NCBI GenBank assembly: GCA_049323615.1
Contig: JBMOPD010000041.1
Span: 1 to 55,912 of the forward strand
DNA length: 55,912 nt
Source of the DNA: JBMOPD01 sp049323615
GTDB lineage: Bacteria > Bacillota > Desulfotomaculia > Desulfotomaculales > Desulfocucumaceae
Direction: 5' to 3'
The notes under the pieces were generated by a model. The model was not told the origin of the DNA, ran no database searches, and saw only the letters and a list, made by a program, of their open reading frames with translations. Positions 24,748 to 33,445 of this stretch are shown one piece after another. The stretch's first letter is position 1. Every line of letters begins with the position of its first letter. The position numbers were made by a program, and so were the translations under genes.

Positions 24748-25392
24748 GTGTTGTTTTCCGGCGGCCAACAGGCGTTGTTTACCAATAATCAATGGGACCT
24801 GTCCGGCATCAACGACTTCAGCGAGCTGGAGGAAAAGGTAAAGACATGCAACCGCTGCCACTTGCGCGGCGGATGCACGGGGGTGGTCTTTGGGGAGGGC
24901 AATCCGGCCGCCCGGGTTGTGCTGTGCGGGGAGGGGCCGGGGGCCGATGAAGACCGGCTGGGCCGGCCCTTTGTGGGGAAGGCCGGCCAGTTGCTTGATA
25001 AAATACTGGAAGCCTGCGGGTTTCACCGTTTTAAGCATGTATACATACTCAATACCGTCAAGTGCAGGCCTCCGGGCAACAGGATACCCACCGAGGAGGA
25101 ACGGGCGGCCTGCAGGCCCAACCTGGACGCCCAGCTGAGGCTGATCAGGCCCGCCATACTGGTCCTCCTGGGGTCCACGGCGCTGCAGGAGATTGTCGGC
25201 CGGCAGGGCAGGATCACCAGGGACCGCGGTAAGTGGGTGGAAAGGGACGGCCTGCTGATCATGCCCACCTACCACCCGGCGGCCCTTTTGAGAAACCCCG
25301 CCCTGAAGGTGGATACCTGGAAGGACTTTAAACAGGTGGTGTACAAGTACCGGGAACTGGTAAACCCCGACCACTATTCCCCCCATTGCTAA
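24748..25392 (+). CDS. Type 4 uracil-DNA glycosylase (Fe-S)
   Basis: A 214-residue family-4 UDG that removes uracil from DNA. It shows CNRCHLRGGC (C34, C37) as part of the [4Fe-4S] site, the catalytic-loop region GEGPGADEDRLGRPFVGKAG, NTVKCRPPGNRIPTEEERAAC with two further Cys ligands, and the C-terminal TYHPAALLRNP motif (usual HPSxxLR type). GTG 24748 is chosen because GGGAGG (24734-24739) lies eight bases upstream; TTG 24742 is too close. The stop is 16 bases before a REPIN-like element. Confidence 0.9.
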   Translation: MLFSGGQQALFTNNQWDLSGINDFSELEEKVKTCNRCHLRGGCTGVVFGEGNPAARVVLCGEGPGADEDRLGRPFVGKAGQLLDKILEACGFHRFKHVYILNTVKCRPPGNRIPTEEERAACRPNLDAQLRLIRPAILVLLGSTALQEIVGRQGRITRDRGKWVERDGLLIMPTYHPAALLRNPALKVDTWKDFKQVVYKYRELVNPDHYSPHC

Positions 25393-25408
25393 ACGTACGG
25401 GCTGTATA

Positions 25409-25469
25409 TTCACATCGGGGACGGTTCTGGATGTGAATTATTCACATTGAGAACCGTCCCCGATGTGAA
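25409..25469. repeat. REPIN-like element: two inverted REP copies
   Basis: TTCACATCGGGGACGGTTCT (25409-25428) is perfectly complementary to 25450-25469. Each arm is itself a 29-base unit flanked by TTCACAT and ATGTGAA, so each can fold alone: 25409-25437 and 25441-25469. The two units, in inverted order, differ at only two bases. GGGGACGGTTCT is a recurring core of REP-type palindromes mobilised by RAYT (IS200-like tyrosine) transposases. No transposase lies in the window. Confidence 0.75.
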
Positions 25470-25761
25470 ATTTTTTAATCCCCAGTTCCGGGTTTTTCAC
25501 CGGTTCCACCAGGTTGTCGGGCCAGGCTTTGACTCCCTCGCTCCTGGCCAGGGCCAGGAGCGCCGCGTAGCGCCTTTCGGCGGCATTCAGCCGGTAAACC
25601 GTGTAGTCTATAAAGTCCCGGCCGGCAAAATTAAACAGAACTTTGGCCTGCTGCCATTCCCTTAATGATTCATGAACTTCGTCCACCAGGTCGGGATGGC
25701 GGGGGTAGTGGGGTGAAATCCTGGACAGGACCCGGTCCCGCAGTTTTACCATAAAACTCAT
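25438..25761 (-). CDS. DUF2508-like small protein with REPIN-derived C-terminus
   Basis: A 107-residue, helical, charged protein. The stretch VDEVHESLREWQQAKVLFNF followed by DFIDYTVYRLNAAERRYAAL resembles the DUF2508 (YaaL-like) family, in which an amphipathic helix carries a YRLxAAERRYxxLL motif; function unknown. ATG at 25761 is preferred because GGAGGCG lies just upstream; longer starts lack an SD. The last dozen or so residues (KKFHIGDGSQCE) are encoded by the REPIN element, so the original C-terminus was probably replaced. Confidence 0.6.
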   Translation of the reverse strand: MSFMVKLRDRVLSRISPHYPRHPDLVDEVHESLREWQQAKVLFNFAGRDFIDYTVYRLNAAERRYAALLALARSEGVKAWPDNLVEPVKNPELGIKKFHIGDGSQCE

Positions 25762-25995
25762 GCTATCGCCTCCACATAATATATATGCCTGATGCGGAGG
25801 TTTTAGAACCATAATTTACATTAAATGGTAAATATTCCATTTTGCCTGAGGGGCCTGTTGGTATCGGCTCTTTTTTTTTACTGGCGCCTTTATTCCGCCA
25901 GTCCGTGGAGCTTTTTTCGTTGCCCGGTTTAATATTTAAAAGGGCAGTTAAGCATAATACAGATTAAGCGAAACAGATTTATCGGGGGTGGTATT
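25762..25995. other. Divergent intergenic region with a hairpin
   Basis: ACTGGCG (25880-25886) pairs with CGCCAGT (25896-25902), preceded by a run of nine T and followed a few bases later by CTTTTTT. The divergent genes on both sides must have promoters here, but I cannot assign clear -35/-10 pairs. Confidence 0.4.
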
Positions 25996-27477
25996 ATGAG
26001 GCTCCCAGTATCTTTAGTTGTGCTGTCTGTGCTTGTAATTGCCTGGGGCTGCGGCAACCGGCAGGCCGCCCAAAAACCTTACGCGCCTCCCCTTAAAATA
26101 GCGGTCAGTTTGGCTGATATGGAACGGGACGGCAATAAAATAATCAAAAATGTGATGGAAAGCAGAAAGAAGAAAGACAAGGTCGAGATAACCTGGCTTG
26201 ATGCCAAAAACGACCAGGCCGAACAGGAAAAACAGCTGGAAAAGCTGGGACAGCAGAAGGTCAAGGCGGTGGTTTTCCAGCCCGTCAGCCCAGTAACGGG
26301 GCCCGGCCTGATGCGCAGGCTGGTGGAAAAAAACATCAAGGTGGTGGCGCTGGAGACACTGCCGGTGGATGCCCCGGTGGAAGCTTACGTGGCCTCGGAC
26401 CACACCCTGGCGGGGCAGCTTCTGGCCCGTTTTGCCATCAGGTCGGCCCGCAAGAGCGCGGGGCTGCCCGTATCTCCCGATTCGGCGGATTATGGGGGCG
26501 GCCGGACTCAAGTTGGAGGACAGGAGGCTGGTGGGCAGCAGGGCCAGTCCGGGGCCGGTGGGGGCCGGCAGGAGGGCGGTGGTGGGCAAAGCCAGGCCGT
26601 TGTGCCGCCCGAAGCCCAACTGGGGGGCAAACTGCCCATCGGGGTGGTGCTGCTCAGCGGTGACCCCGGGGACACGGCGGCCCGGGAAATAGCCGCTGCG
26701 GCCCGGGCGGAGATGCAGGGAAGCAGCGAGGTGCGCCTGGTGGCCGAAGAGGCGGTGCCGCAAAATGACCCGTCCCTGGTGCCCCGGATACTGCAGAGAG
26801 TGATGGTGGAAAGGGGAAATAATGTCCAGGCCGTTCTGGCCGTGGACAGCAGCCTGGCCATGGCGGCGGTGGAGGTGCTTAAAAGCGCGGGCATCAACAA
26901 CAGTGTGCTCACCGCCGGGGTGGGGGCCGACGAAAAGTCCTCCATGGCCCTGGCCAAGGGTGAACACGACGCCGAGGTGGATACCAGGCCCGACCTGTTG
27001 GGCCAGTATGCCCTGGACGCCGCCATCGCGCTGGCCAAAGACGGACGCTGGCAGTACGACGGGCAGTCGGCCAGCGGCAGTTACTCTGTCCCCTCCAGGA
27101 TTACGCCGGTACGCCTGATCCAGTCTAACAACGTTTACCTGCTGGAACAGCGGTGGGGCGGGTTGAAAGGAAAAAAAGAGGGAGGACAGGGAGGCCGGCA
27201 GGGCGGCGGGTCTGAAGGCGGGTCCGGGTCCGGAGGCGGGAGTGGACAGGAGGGGTCCGGTCAGGGAGGCGGCCAGGGAAGTGGCGGGCAGGGCCAGGGC
27301 GGCCAGGGCAAAAAAACCATGCTGCGCATAACCACCCAGGACGGCAAAACAATGGAAGTCCAGATTGACGGCGAGATTAAAAAGATAGAATCCATGGGCG
27401 GAGGAGGGCAGGGCGGGCAGAAAGGCGGGCAGCAGGGCCAGTCCGGGGGTGGTGGAGGCCAGCAGCAGGGCCAGTAG
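25996..27477 (+). CDS. Substrate-binding lipoprotein with Gly/Gln-rich linkers
   Basis: A 493-residue protein: N-terminal signal with a lipobox-like IAWGC (Cys19), then a type I periplasmic-binding fold like RbsB (PLKIAVSLADMERDGN; VKAVVFQPVSPV; VEAYVASDHTLAGQLLARFA; QAVLAVDSSLAMAAVEVLKS). A Gly/Gln/Ser-rich insertion (about residues 165-200) splits the two lobes. The C-terminal third has two more such stretches (about 395-440 and 468-493) around a short TMLRITTQDGKTMEVQIDG strand pair. No permease or ATPase gene is adjacent, so it may be a sensor or a wall-associated protein rather than a transporter part. SD GGGGGTGG precedes the ATG. Confidence 0.75.
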   Translation: MRLPVSLVVLSVLVIAWGCGNRQAAQKPYAPPLKIAVSLADMERDGNKIIKNVMESRKKKDKVEITWLDAKNDQAEQEKQLEKLGQQKVKAVVFQPVSPVTGPGLMRRLVEKNIKVVALETLPVDAPVEAYVASDHTLAGQLLARFAIRSARKSAGLPVSPDSADYGGGRTQVGGQEAGGQQGQSGAGGGRQEGGGGQSQAVVPPEAQLGGKLPIGVVLLSGDPGDTAAREIAAAARAEMQGSSEVRLVAEEAVPQNDPSLVPRILQRVMVERGNNVQAVLAVDSSLAMAAVEVLKSAGINNSVLTAGVGADEKSSMALAKGEHDAEVDTRPDLLGQYALDAAIALAKDGRWQYDGQSASGSYSVPSRITPVRLIQSNNVYLLEQRWGGLKGKKEGGQGGRQGGGSEGGSGSGGGSGQEGSGQGGGQGSGGQGQGGQGKKTMLRITTQDGKTMEVQIDGEIKKIESMGGGGQGGQKGGQQGQSGGGGGQQQGQ

Positions 27478-27750
27478 CGGATTCAGCCGGTGGTGCCGGT
27501 CAAAAAAACAATCCGGCCGGGGGATATAGACAAAAAATGACCAAATTTCAAATTTATCTAAAGAAAATATGCCTTCGGTACGATATATGTATATAGCAGT
27601 GTTTTATAAAAAGGAAGATTCAGGAGTAATTAGTTTATACCGGCAGGATTTCCGGCAATTCATGACAAACTTTTTAAAGCAGTCTCATTAGTCCGGGACT
27701 TTCCCGGATTAACTAGTCATTTTATTATTTTTCAAAGGAGGTTTTAACCG
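27478..27750 (+). promoter_or_regulatory. Long leader of the large SLH gene, with hairpin
   Basis: About 270 bases without a gene. TCCGGGA (27692-27698) and TCCCGGA (27702-27708) form a perfect 7-bp stem with a CTT loop, extended by AGT/ACT pairs, some 40 bases before the start codon. S-layer-type genes often have long structured leaders; the promoter itself is not clear. Confidence 0.4.
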
Positions 27751-30735
27751 GTGAAAGGGGTTTTCCGGAAGGCATCATCAATAATCTTGGTACTGTTATT
27801 GTGCCTGGCGGCCATTCCTTTGCCGTCGGCCGAGGGGGCCGAGCTTACGGCGGTTCCGGGAGCGGGCACGTACGACCGGTACCAGGACGTTAAACTGTTT
27901 AACGAAACCGCGGACGAGTCGGGCATTACTTATTATGTTTACGGGCGGGCCACGCAAACTGCTCTCCTGTATACCGGCTCGGCGATAAGAATTGCCGATG
28001 ACGTCATTTTAAGCGTTGATTCCAATGTGGGCGGAGTAATAACCCACAGGGAGTTTTCCTACACCATCAACCCGTATATATTGTCCACCTATCCGGCCGA
28101 AGGGGCCGCCAACGTGCCTCTTGACCCTACTATCACCGTTTCCTTCAGCCGGCAAATGAATGAGGCGGTGCTGGAAACCACGGGCAACATAACCATCACC
28201 AAGGTGGACCCCATACCGGTCAGCAATATAAGCAGCGGCGATTTTACCGCCACATACGACACCGGCAACTATACCCTGACCATACAGCTGAACTCCGGGG
28301 TGAATCTTGAACCAAAGGCTACCTACATGGTTACCCTGAACAACATTCTGGACAGTGACGGCAAGCCCCTGCAGGGCAATACCAGCTTCACCTTTAACAC
28401 CGTTGCGTCCGGGGACTCCACCACTTACGGTTATGTCACCACAGACAGGACGAGTTACGGTCCGGGCCACGCCGTGCCCATCAATGTCACTTATTTTCAG
28501 GGGGGCAATGAAGTGACCGGAACTGTGGACCTGCAGGTCCAGGTCTTTGACCCCAGGGGAGTCCTGGACGACACCATCCCTGTGACCAGTGTGACCGACG
28601 GCAAATACAGGATTACAAGTTATACACTGCCAAACAATGCAATGGCCGGCACCTGGACGGTGAGGCTGTATGACGGCAACACACCCCGCCAGCTGCTGGA
28701 CACCTGCACCTTTACCGTGGTTGAGAGCGCGGTCACCCAGTTGACGGCGGACCTGCAGACCGGTGTATACTACGAGCCCATAACCGTCAACCTCTCCACT
28801 CCCACGCCGGGGGTCGACATCTACTATACCATCGACTATGTCAGCGACTACAATGTTGACCCTGTGCCTGTCAGTATACAGGACAGTGAAATTGACAGTT
28901 CGTGCACGCCGTACCGCGGGCCCATTCCCATATCGGAACCGGGCAAAACCAGGCTGCGGGCCGTGGCCATTAAGGGCGGGGTGAAAAGCCCAGTGCTTGA
29001 TGAAACCTACACCATCAGGGCGGAACTGGGCTACCTGAATTTGACCCCCCTCGACGGCGCCACCGGCGTGTCGGTTCTTTCCCCGGTGTCGGTGACCTTC
29101 GGCCGGGCGGTCAAGTCCGCGACGGTAAACTCCCAGACCTTCAGGCTCAGGGATGCGGACACCAACACCCCGGTGCTCGGTACAGTAAGCTATAACGCCG
29201 AGAAAAGAATAGCCACCTTCAAGCCCGCCACCCTGCTGAAGCCCAACACCGATTATGAGGCCACCCTGGACGGCTATTCCGGCGGGCTGGACACCGTTTA
29301 CATTGAAGATTTAAACGGAGACAGGCTGACTAACGATGTAACCTGGACCTTTACCACCGGCTCCGATTGGATCACCGTGGACGGGAGGCCGGTGGTCAAT
29401 AACCAGGTGTCGGTTAACAAAACACCGGCCACGGTGGTGGTAACCTCTCCCGGCGCCAACATGGTGATCATGAACAAGGTCCAGATGGCCCCCGTGGGCA
29501 GCGACCGGTTCACCGGGGAAGTGGCCCTCAAGCCGGGAAACAACAACGTGACTATTGAAATAACCGACAATTCGGCGGTTAAAACCACCCTGAAGGTAAC
29601 CGTAAACTACCTGAACCTCCTGCAGGTCGGCGCCGGGGTTACCGCCAGCATCCCGGCCAAGGGCAAGCTGGATCTTTTCGACAAGCAGCTGACCCTGGAC
29701 TTTCCCAAGGGGACGTACCTGAGGGACCCCAGCGACCCCACCGGCCTTCCCCTGGCCGACCAGTCCATTGCCTTTAACGTTTTTCAGGACGTTATGCCAG
29801 ACGGGTTCCCGGCCGTCAGTTTGATGTACGACATACAGCCCAAGGTCCCCGGAGCCCTGTTGAACAACATGGGCGAGGGCACCATTACCCTGACCTATGA
29901 CAAGTACGTGTCGGCCACCAGCGGGTCCACCCTCACCGTCCTCTGCGACCCGGACAGCGACGGGGTGTGGGAGGAAAACCTGGGCGGCAAGGTGGACACC
30001 AAGAAAAGGACCATCACCGTCCCCTTCAGTTCCTTCGGCCGGTACGTGGCGGTCAACAAGGTCTGGTCCTTCACCGACTACTCCACCGCCGGCTGGGCCA
30101 GGGCCTATGTTGAGTACCTCTGGTCCAAGGGGTACATGAAGCCCCTGCCCACGGCGGGCATCGGCCAGTTCGGGCTGGTGGACGCCCAGGGCCAGGAGAT
30201 CCCCATTACCCGGGGCGAGTTCGCCGTGCTGATGGCCAAGGTGCTGGGGCTGAACAAGGCCAATTACACCAATTACGGCATCTTTACCGACATGAGGCTC
30301 TTTGAGAACGCCACCCCTCCCTATGCCATGGCCACCGACCTGGACGGGTACTGGAAGTATATAGACGACGACGACTACAAGTACATCGACATGCTGGCCA
30401 GAAACGGGATCATCCACGGTTCCATGGACGACTACGGAAACCTGGTGTTCAATTACTTCAACATAATTTCCAGGGAAGAGGTGGCCGTGATCCTGGCCAG
30501 GGCCATGAACCTGGCGGTGGAAGCCGATGACGTCAAGGTCAAGGCGGCCATCACCAAGATGTACACCGACGCCAACACCAGCATCGCGGCCTGGGCCCAG
30601 CCTTACGTGCTGGCCGTCAGCAAGGGGTATTTCGGGGGGTACCCGGACAAGACATTCAGGGGCAAGGACAACTTCACCAGGCCCCAGGCGGCCAGTATTG
30701 TCTACAAGGCAATGAAAAAGAACAAATTGATGTAA
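27751..30735 (+). CDS. Large S-layer homology protein with Ig-like domains
   Basis: A 994-residue exported protein. After a signal peptide (about 1-30) come a first Big_5-type domain (about 110-222, STYPAEGAANVPLDPTITVS ... FTFNT), a second Ig-like region (about 230-330), a chitobiase-C-like domain (about 345-430, VNLSTPTPGVDIYYTIDY) and another Big_5 domain (about 430-535, LTPLDGATGVSVLSPVSVTF). A mixed beta region follows, then three SLH domains (about 775-994) that anchor it to the wall. Likely a surface or S-layer protein. GTG 27751 has AAAGGAGG nine bases upstream. It is monocistronic by appearance. Confidence 0.88.
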   Translation: MKGVFRKASSIILVLLLCLAAIPLPSAEGAELTAVPGAGTYDRYQDVKLFNETADESGITYYVYGRATQTALLYTGSAIRIADDVILSVDSNVGGVITHREFSYTINPYILSTYPAEGAANVPLDPTITVSFSRQMNEAVLETTGNITITKVDPIPVSNISSGDFTATYDTGNYTLTIQLNSGVNLEPKATYMVTLNNILDSDGKPLQGNTSFTFNTVASGDSTTYGYVTTDRTSYGPGHAVPINVTYFQGGNEVTGTVDLQVQVFDPRGVLDDTIPVTSVTDGKYRITSYTLPNNAMAGTWTVRLYDGNTPRQLLDTCTFTVVESAVTQLTADLQTGVYYEPITVNLSTPTPGVDIYYTIDYVSDYNVDPVPVSIQDSEIDSSCTPYRGPIPISEPGKTRLRAVAIKGGVKSPVLDETYTIRAELGYLNLTPLDGATGVSVLSPVSVTFGRAVKSATVNSQTFRLRDADTNTPVLGTVSYNAEKRIATFKPATLLKPNTDYEATLDGYSGGLDTVYIEDLNGDRLTNDVTWTFTTGSDWITVDGRPVVNNQVSVNKTPATVVVTSPGANMVIMNKVQMAPVGSDRFTGEVALKPGNNNVTIEITDNSAVKTTLKVTVNYLNLLQVGAGVTASIPAKGKLDLFDKQLTLDFPKGTYLRDPSDPTGLPLADQSIAFNVFQDVMPDGFPAVSLMYDIQPKVPGALLNNMGEGTITLTYDKYVSATSGSTLTVLCDPDSDGVWEENLGGKVDTKKRTITVPFSSFGRYVAVNKVWSFTDYSTAGWARAYVEYLWSKGYMKPLPTAGIGQFGLVDAQGQEIPITRGEFAVLMAKVLGLNKANYTNYGIFTDMRLFENATPPYAMATDLDGYWKYIDDDDYKYIDMLARNGIIHGSMDDYGNLVFNYFNIISREEVAVILARAMNLAVEADDVKVKAAITKMYTDANTSIAAWAQPYVLAVSKGYFGGYPDKTFRGKDNFTRPQAASIVYKAMKKNKLM

Positions 30736-30830
30736 GGCGACCTATACTGCCTGTCAGTGATCTTCGGGCGGCGGAGTTGTTCCGGCCGCCCCGCTGTTTT
30801 CCGGGATATGTCTAAACGGCTTGACCCGTC

Positions 30831-30839
30831 TGGTATAAT
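30831..30839 (+). promoter_or_regulatory. Extended -10 promoter of uvrB
   Basis: TGGTATAAT is a perfect TGnTATAAT extended -10, about 40 bases before uvrB. No good -35 and no GAAC-N4-GTTC LexA box was found in 30736-30877. Confidence 0.6.
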
Positions 30840-30877
30840 AGGAGTCAGGGACGGCAGTGGAAAGGTAGTGGAAAAGT

Positions 30878-32908
30878 ATGCCGGAATTCAGGATCGTATC
30901 CGATTTCAGCCCCCGCGGGGACCAGCCCGGGGCCATAGAAAAGCTTGTCGCCGGGATCATGAGGGGATACCGGCACCAGACCCTGCTGGGTGTTACCGGC
31001 AGCGGAAAAACCTACACCATGGCCCAGGTTATCCAGCAGGTGCAGAGGCCCACCCTGGTGCTGGCCCCGAACAAAACCCTGGCCGCCCAGTTGTGCTCTG
31101 AATTCAAGGAGTTTTTTCCGGAAAACGCGGTGGAGTATTTTGTCAGCTACTACGACTATTACCAGCCCGAGGCCTATATTCCCCAGACCGACACCTATAT
31201 TGAAAAGGACTCGTCCATCAACGACGAGATAGACAAGCTGCGCCACTCGGCCACCAGCGCGCTGTTTGAGCGGCGGGACGTGATCATCGTGGCCAGCGTG
31301 TCCTGCATATACGGCTTGGGAGATCCCGCGGAGTACCGGGACCTGGTCCTTTCCCTGCGGGAGGGAAGCCTGTACGACCGGGACGCCGTGCTCAGGAAGC
31401 TGGTGGACATACAGTTCGAAAGAAACGACATCAACTTTGTGCGGGGAAAATTCCGGGTGCTGGGCGATATCGTCGAGATATACCCGGTATCGTTCAATGA
31501 AAAGGCCATCCGGGTGGAATTTTTCGGTGACGAGGTGGAAAGGATACTGGAGTTTGACGTGGTGACCGGCGAAGTGCTGGGCCGCAGGCACCACGTGTCC
31601 ATATTCCCGGCCAGTCACTACGCCATTTCCCGGGCCAGGATGGAAAAGTCCATCGCCGGCATCGAGGAAGAGCTGGCGGAGAGGCTGGCCTGCCTGCGGT
31701 CAAACGGAAAGCTGCTGGAGGCCCAGCGCCTGGAGCAGAGGACCAATTACGACATTGAAATGATGAGGGAGATGGGCTACTGCAACGGGATTGAGAATTA
31801 CTCCCGGCACCTTACCGGCCGGAGGCCCGGTGATCCCCCGTACACCCTGCTTGATTTTTTCCCCGGCGATTTTATCATGTTCATCGACGAGTCCCACGTG
31901 GCGGTGCCGCAGCTGGGGGGAATGTACGAGGGCGACAAATCCCGCAAAACATCTCTTATCGAGCACGGCTTTCGCCTGCCCTCGGCCCTGGACAACAGGC
32001 CGCTTAAATTCAGCGAGTTTGAAAGCAAGGTAAAACAGGTGATATATGTCTCGGCCACCCCGGGAGATTACGAGCTTAAAAAAAGCGCCTGGGTGGTGGA
32101 ACAGATTATCCGCCCCACCGGGCTGGTGGACCCCGAAATATCGGTGCGGCCCACCAGGGGCCAGATTGACGACCTGCTGGGCGAGATCCGGCGCCGGGTG
32201 GACAGGCAGGAGAGGGTTTTGATCACCACCCTGACCAAGAAAATGGCCGAGGACCTGACTGATTACTTCAGGGAGATGGGCGTCAAGGTCCGCTACCTGC
32301 ACTCCGATATCAACACCATTGAGAGGATGGAGATACTGAGGGACCTTCGCCTGGGGGTCTTCGACGTGCTGGTGGGCATCAACCTCCTCCGGGAGGGCCT
32401 TGATTTGCCGGAAGTAAGCCTGGTGGCCATACTGGACGCCGACAAGGAAGGGTACCTGCGGTCCGAGCGGTCTTTGATCCAGACCATAGGCAGGGCGGCC
32501 AGGAACGCCGGGGGCAAGGTGATCATGTATGCCGACAGAGTCACCGACTCCATGCAGCGGGCCATCGGTGAAACCGAGAGGAGAAGGAGGATACAGACCG
32601 AGTTCAACCGGCAAAACGGCATTACTCCCCGCACGGTCCGCAAGGCGGTCAGGAATATTATCGAGGCCACCCGGGCGGCCGAGGAAAAAGAGGGTTACGG
32701 GGGTACGGCAGGAAAGCGCAGGCTCAGTAAAAAAGAGCTTAAGTCGGCCATTTCCAGGCTGGAGAAGGAAATGCGGGAGGCCGCCCGGTCCCTGGAGTTT
32801 GAAAGGGCGGCCCAGCTGAGGGATATATTGATTGAAATGAGGCTGGAGCTGCGGGGCAGGGACCGCAGGATACAGGCGTTGGGCGAAGAAGTTAATTCTG
32901 TCTTCTGA
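30878..32908 (+). CDS. uvrB: Excinuclease ABC subunit B
   Basis: A 676-residue helicase-like subunit that verifies DNA damage in nucleotide excision repair. Visible are the Walker A GVTGSGKTYTMAQ, the beta-hairpin region VEYFVSYYDYYQPEAYIPQT, DESH at FIDESHVAVPQ, helicase motifs V/VI (GINLLREGLDLPEVSLVAI; QTIGRAARN) and the C-terminal UVR domain (AISRLEKEMREAARSLEFER) that contacts UvrC. ATG 30878 is the family-typical start. A VapBC module separates it from uvrA, unlike the usual direct uvrB-uvrA order. Confidence 0.97.
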   Translation: MPEFRIVSDFSPRGDQPGAIEKLVAGIMRGYRHQTLLGVTGSGKTYTMAQVIQQVQRPTLVLAPNKTLAAQLCSEFKEFFPENAVEYFVSYYDYYQPEAYIPQTDTYIEKDSSINDEIDKLRHSATSALFERRDVIIVASVSCIYGLGDPAEYRDLVLSLREGSLYDRDAVLRKLVDIQFERNDINFVRGKFRVLGDIVEIYPVSFNEKAIRVEFFGDEVERILEFDVVTGEVLGRRHHVSIFPASHYAISRARMEKSIAGIEEELAERLACLRSNGKLLEAQRLEQRTNYDIEMMREMGYCNGIENYSRHLTGRRPGDPPYTLLDFFPGDFIMFIDESHVAVPQLGGMYEGDKSRKTSLIEHGFRLPSALDNRPLKFSEFESKVKQVIYVSATPGDYELKKSAWVVEQIIRPTGLVDPEISVRPTRGQIDDLLGEIRRRVDRQERVLITTLTKKMAEDLTDYFREMGVKVRYLHSDINTIERMEILRDLRLGVFDVLVGINLLREGLDLPEVSLVAILDADKEGYLRSERSLIQTIGRAARNAGGKVIMYADRVTDSMQRAIGETERRRRIQTEFNRQNGITPRTVRKAVRNIIEATRAAEEKEGYGGTAGKRRLSKKELKSAISRLEKEMREAARSLEFERAAQLRDILIEMRLELRGRDRRIQALGEEVNSVF

Positions 32909-32938
32909 CCATTTGGTTCCGTCCCGCAAGTCTTGTAT

Positions 32939-32945
32939 TTCGACA
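32939..32945 (-). promoter_or_regulatory. Possible Spo0A box after uvrB
   Basis: TTTCGACA includes the reverse complement of TGTCGAA, 31 bases after the uvrB stop and far upstream of vapB. Confidence 0.25.
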
Positions 32946-33002
32946 TGCCGCGGTATTTGTCGGGGGTTTTAAAACCCGCAAACCCCATGCTTAAAGGCCA
33001 GG

Positions 33003-33030
33003 TATAATCAGGAAATGCAGGTAACACCTG
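33003..33030 (+). promoter_or_regulatory. Possible vapBC promoter and operator
   Basis: TATAAT (33003-33008) is followed ten bases later by the dyad CAGGT-AAC-ACCTG (33018-33030). VapB antitoxins usually repress their own operon through such dyads near the start site. The 150-base gap to vapB makes this uncertain. Confidence 0.3.
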
Positions 33031-33181
33031 GAATAATCCCTTCAGGCCTTGTTTTTCCTCTTTCAGGCCCCACCAGACATTTTTCAGTCAGGTGACAGAG
33101 GGTGACAATCAAACCCCCTTGCTTGTCCGGCTCTCCTTGATTTATGATAAGGGTACTCCGGAGGCGAAAGGGGGATGGCCG

Positions 33182-33445
33182 GTGGAATCTGTAGTGGCCA
33201 AGCTTACCAGCAAGGGGCAGCTCACCCTGCCGAAATCCGTACGGGACGTACTGAAAATTGACAAGGGTTCACATATTGCCATTTATCTGGAGAAAGACCG
33301 GATTGTAATGAAAAAGGTGAATCCCAAAAAGCCCCTCAGTGACGCCGACCCCATCTGGGATATGGTGGGAATGTTTCACGGCTCAAAGGATGAGAACAAA
33401 TCCCGGGAAGGCAAGGTAATCGCCTTTCGTGAAGAGGTTAGATGA
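33182..33445 (+). CDS. VapB-type antitoxin (SpoVT/AbrB DNA-binding domain)
   Basis: An 87-residue protein with an N-terminal AbrB swapped-hairpin domain (VAKLTSKGQLTLPKSVRDVL then KGSHIAIYLEKDRIVMKK) and a C-terminal tail that would wrap the toxin. It probably neutralises the adjacent PIN toxin and represses the operon. GTG 33182 is preferred because AAGGGGGA (33167-33174) lies seven bases upstream; the frame is open back to 33092 but without an SD. It overlaps the toxin gene by four bases (ATGA). Confidence 0.88.
   Translation: MESVVAKLTSKGQLTLPKSVRDVLKIDKGSHIAIYLEKDRIVMKKVNPKKPLSDADPIWDMVGMFHGSKDENKSREGKVIAFREEVR

Noticed and set aside
29311..30417. 368-codon open frame on the minus strand
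   Set aside because: Antisense to the large SLH gene, with the same composition artefact and no ribosome binding site.
30736..30877. LexA/DinR box before uvrB
   Set aside because: No GAAC-N4-GTTC match, only isolated GTTC half-sites.
31700..32929. 409-codon open frame on the minus strand
   Set aside because: Antisense to uvrB; composition typical of shadow frames.
33092..33181. 30-residue N-terminal extension of the VapB antitoxin
   Set aside because: The AbrB fold starts at the later GTG, which has a good SD; the extension has none.
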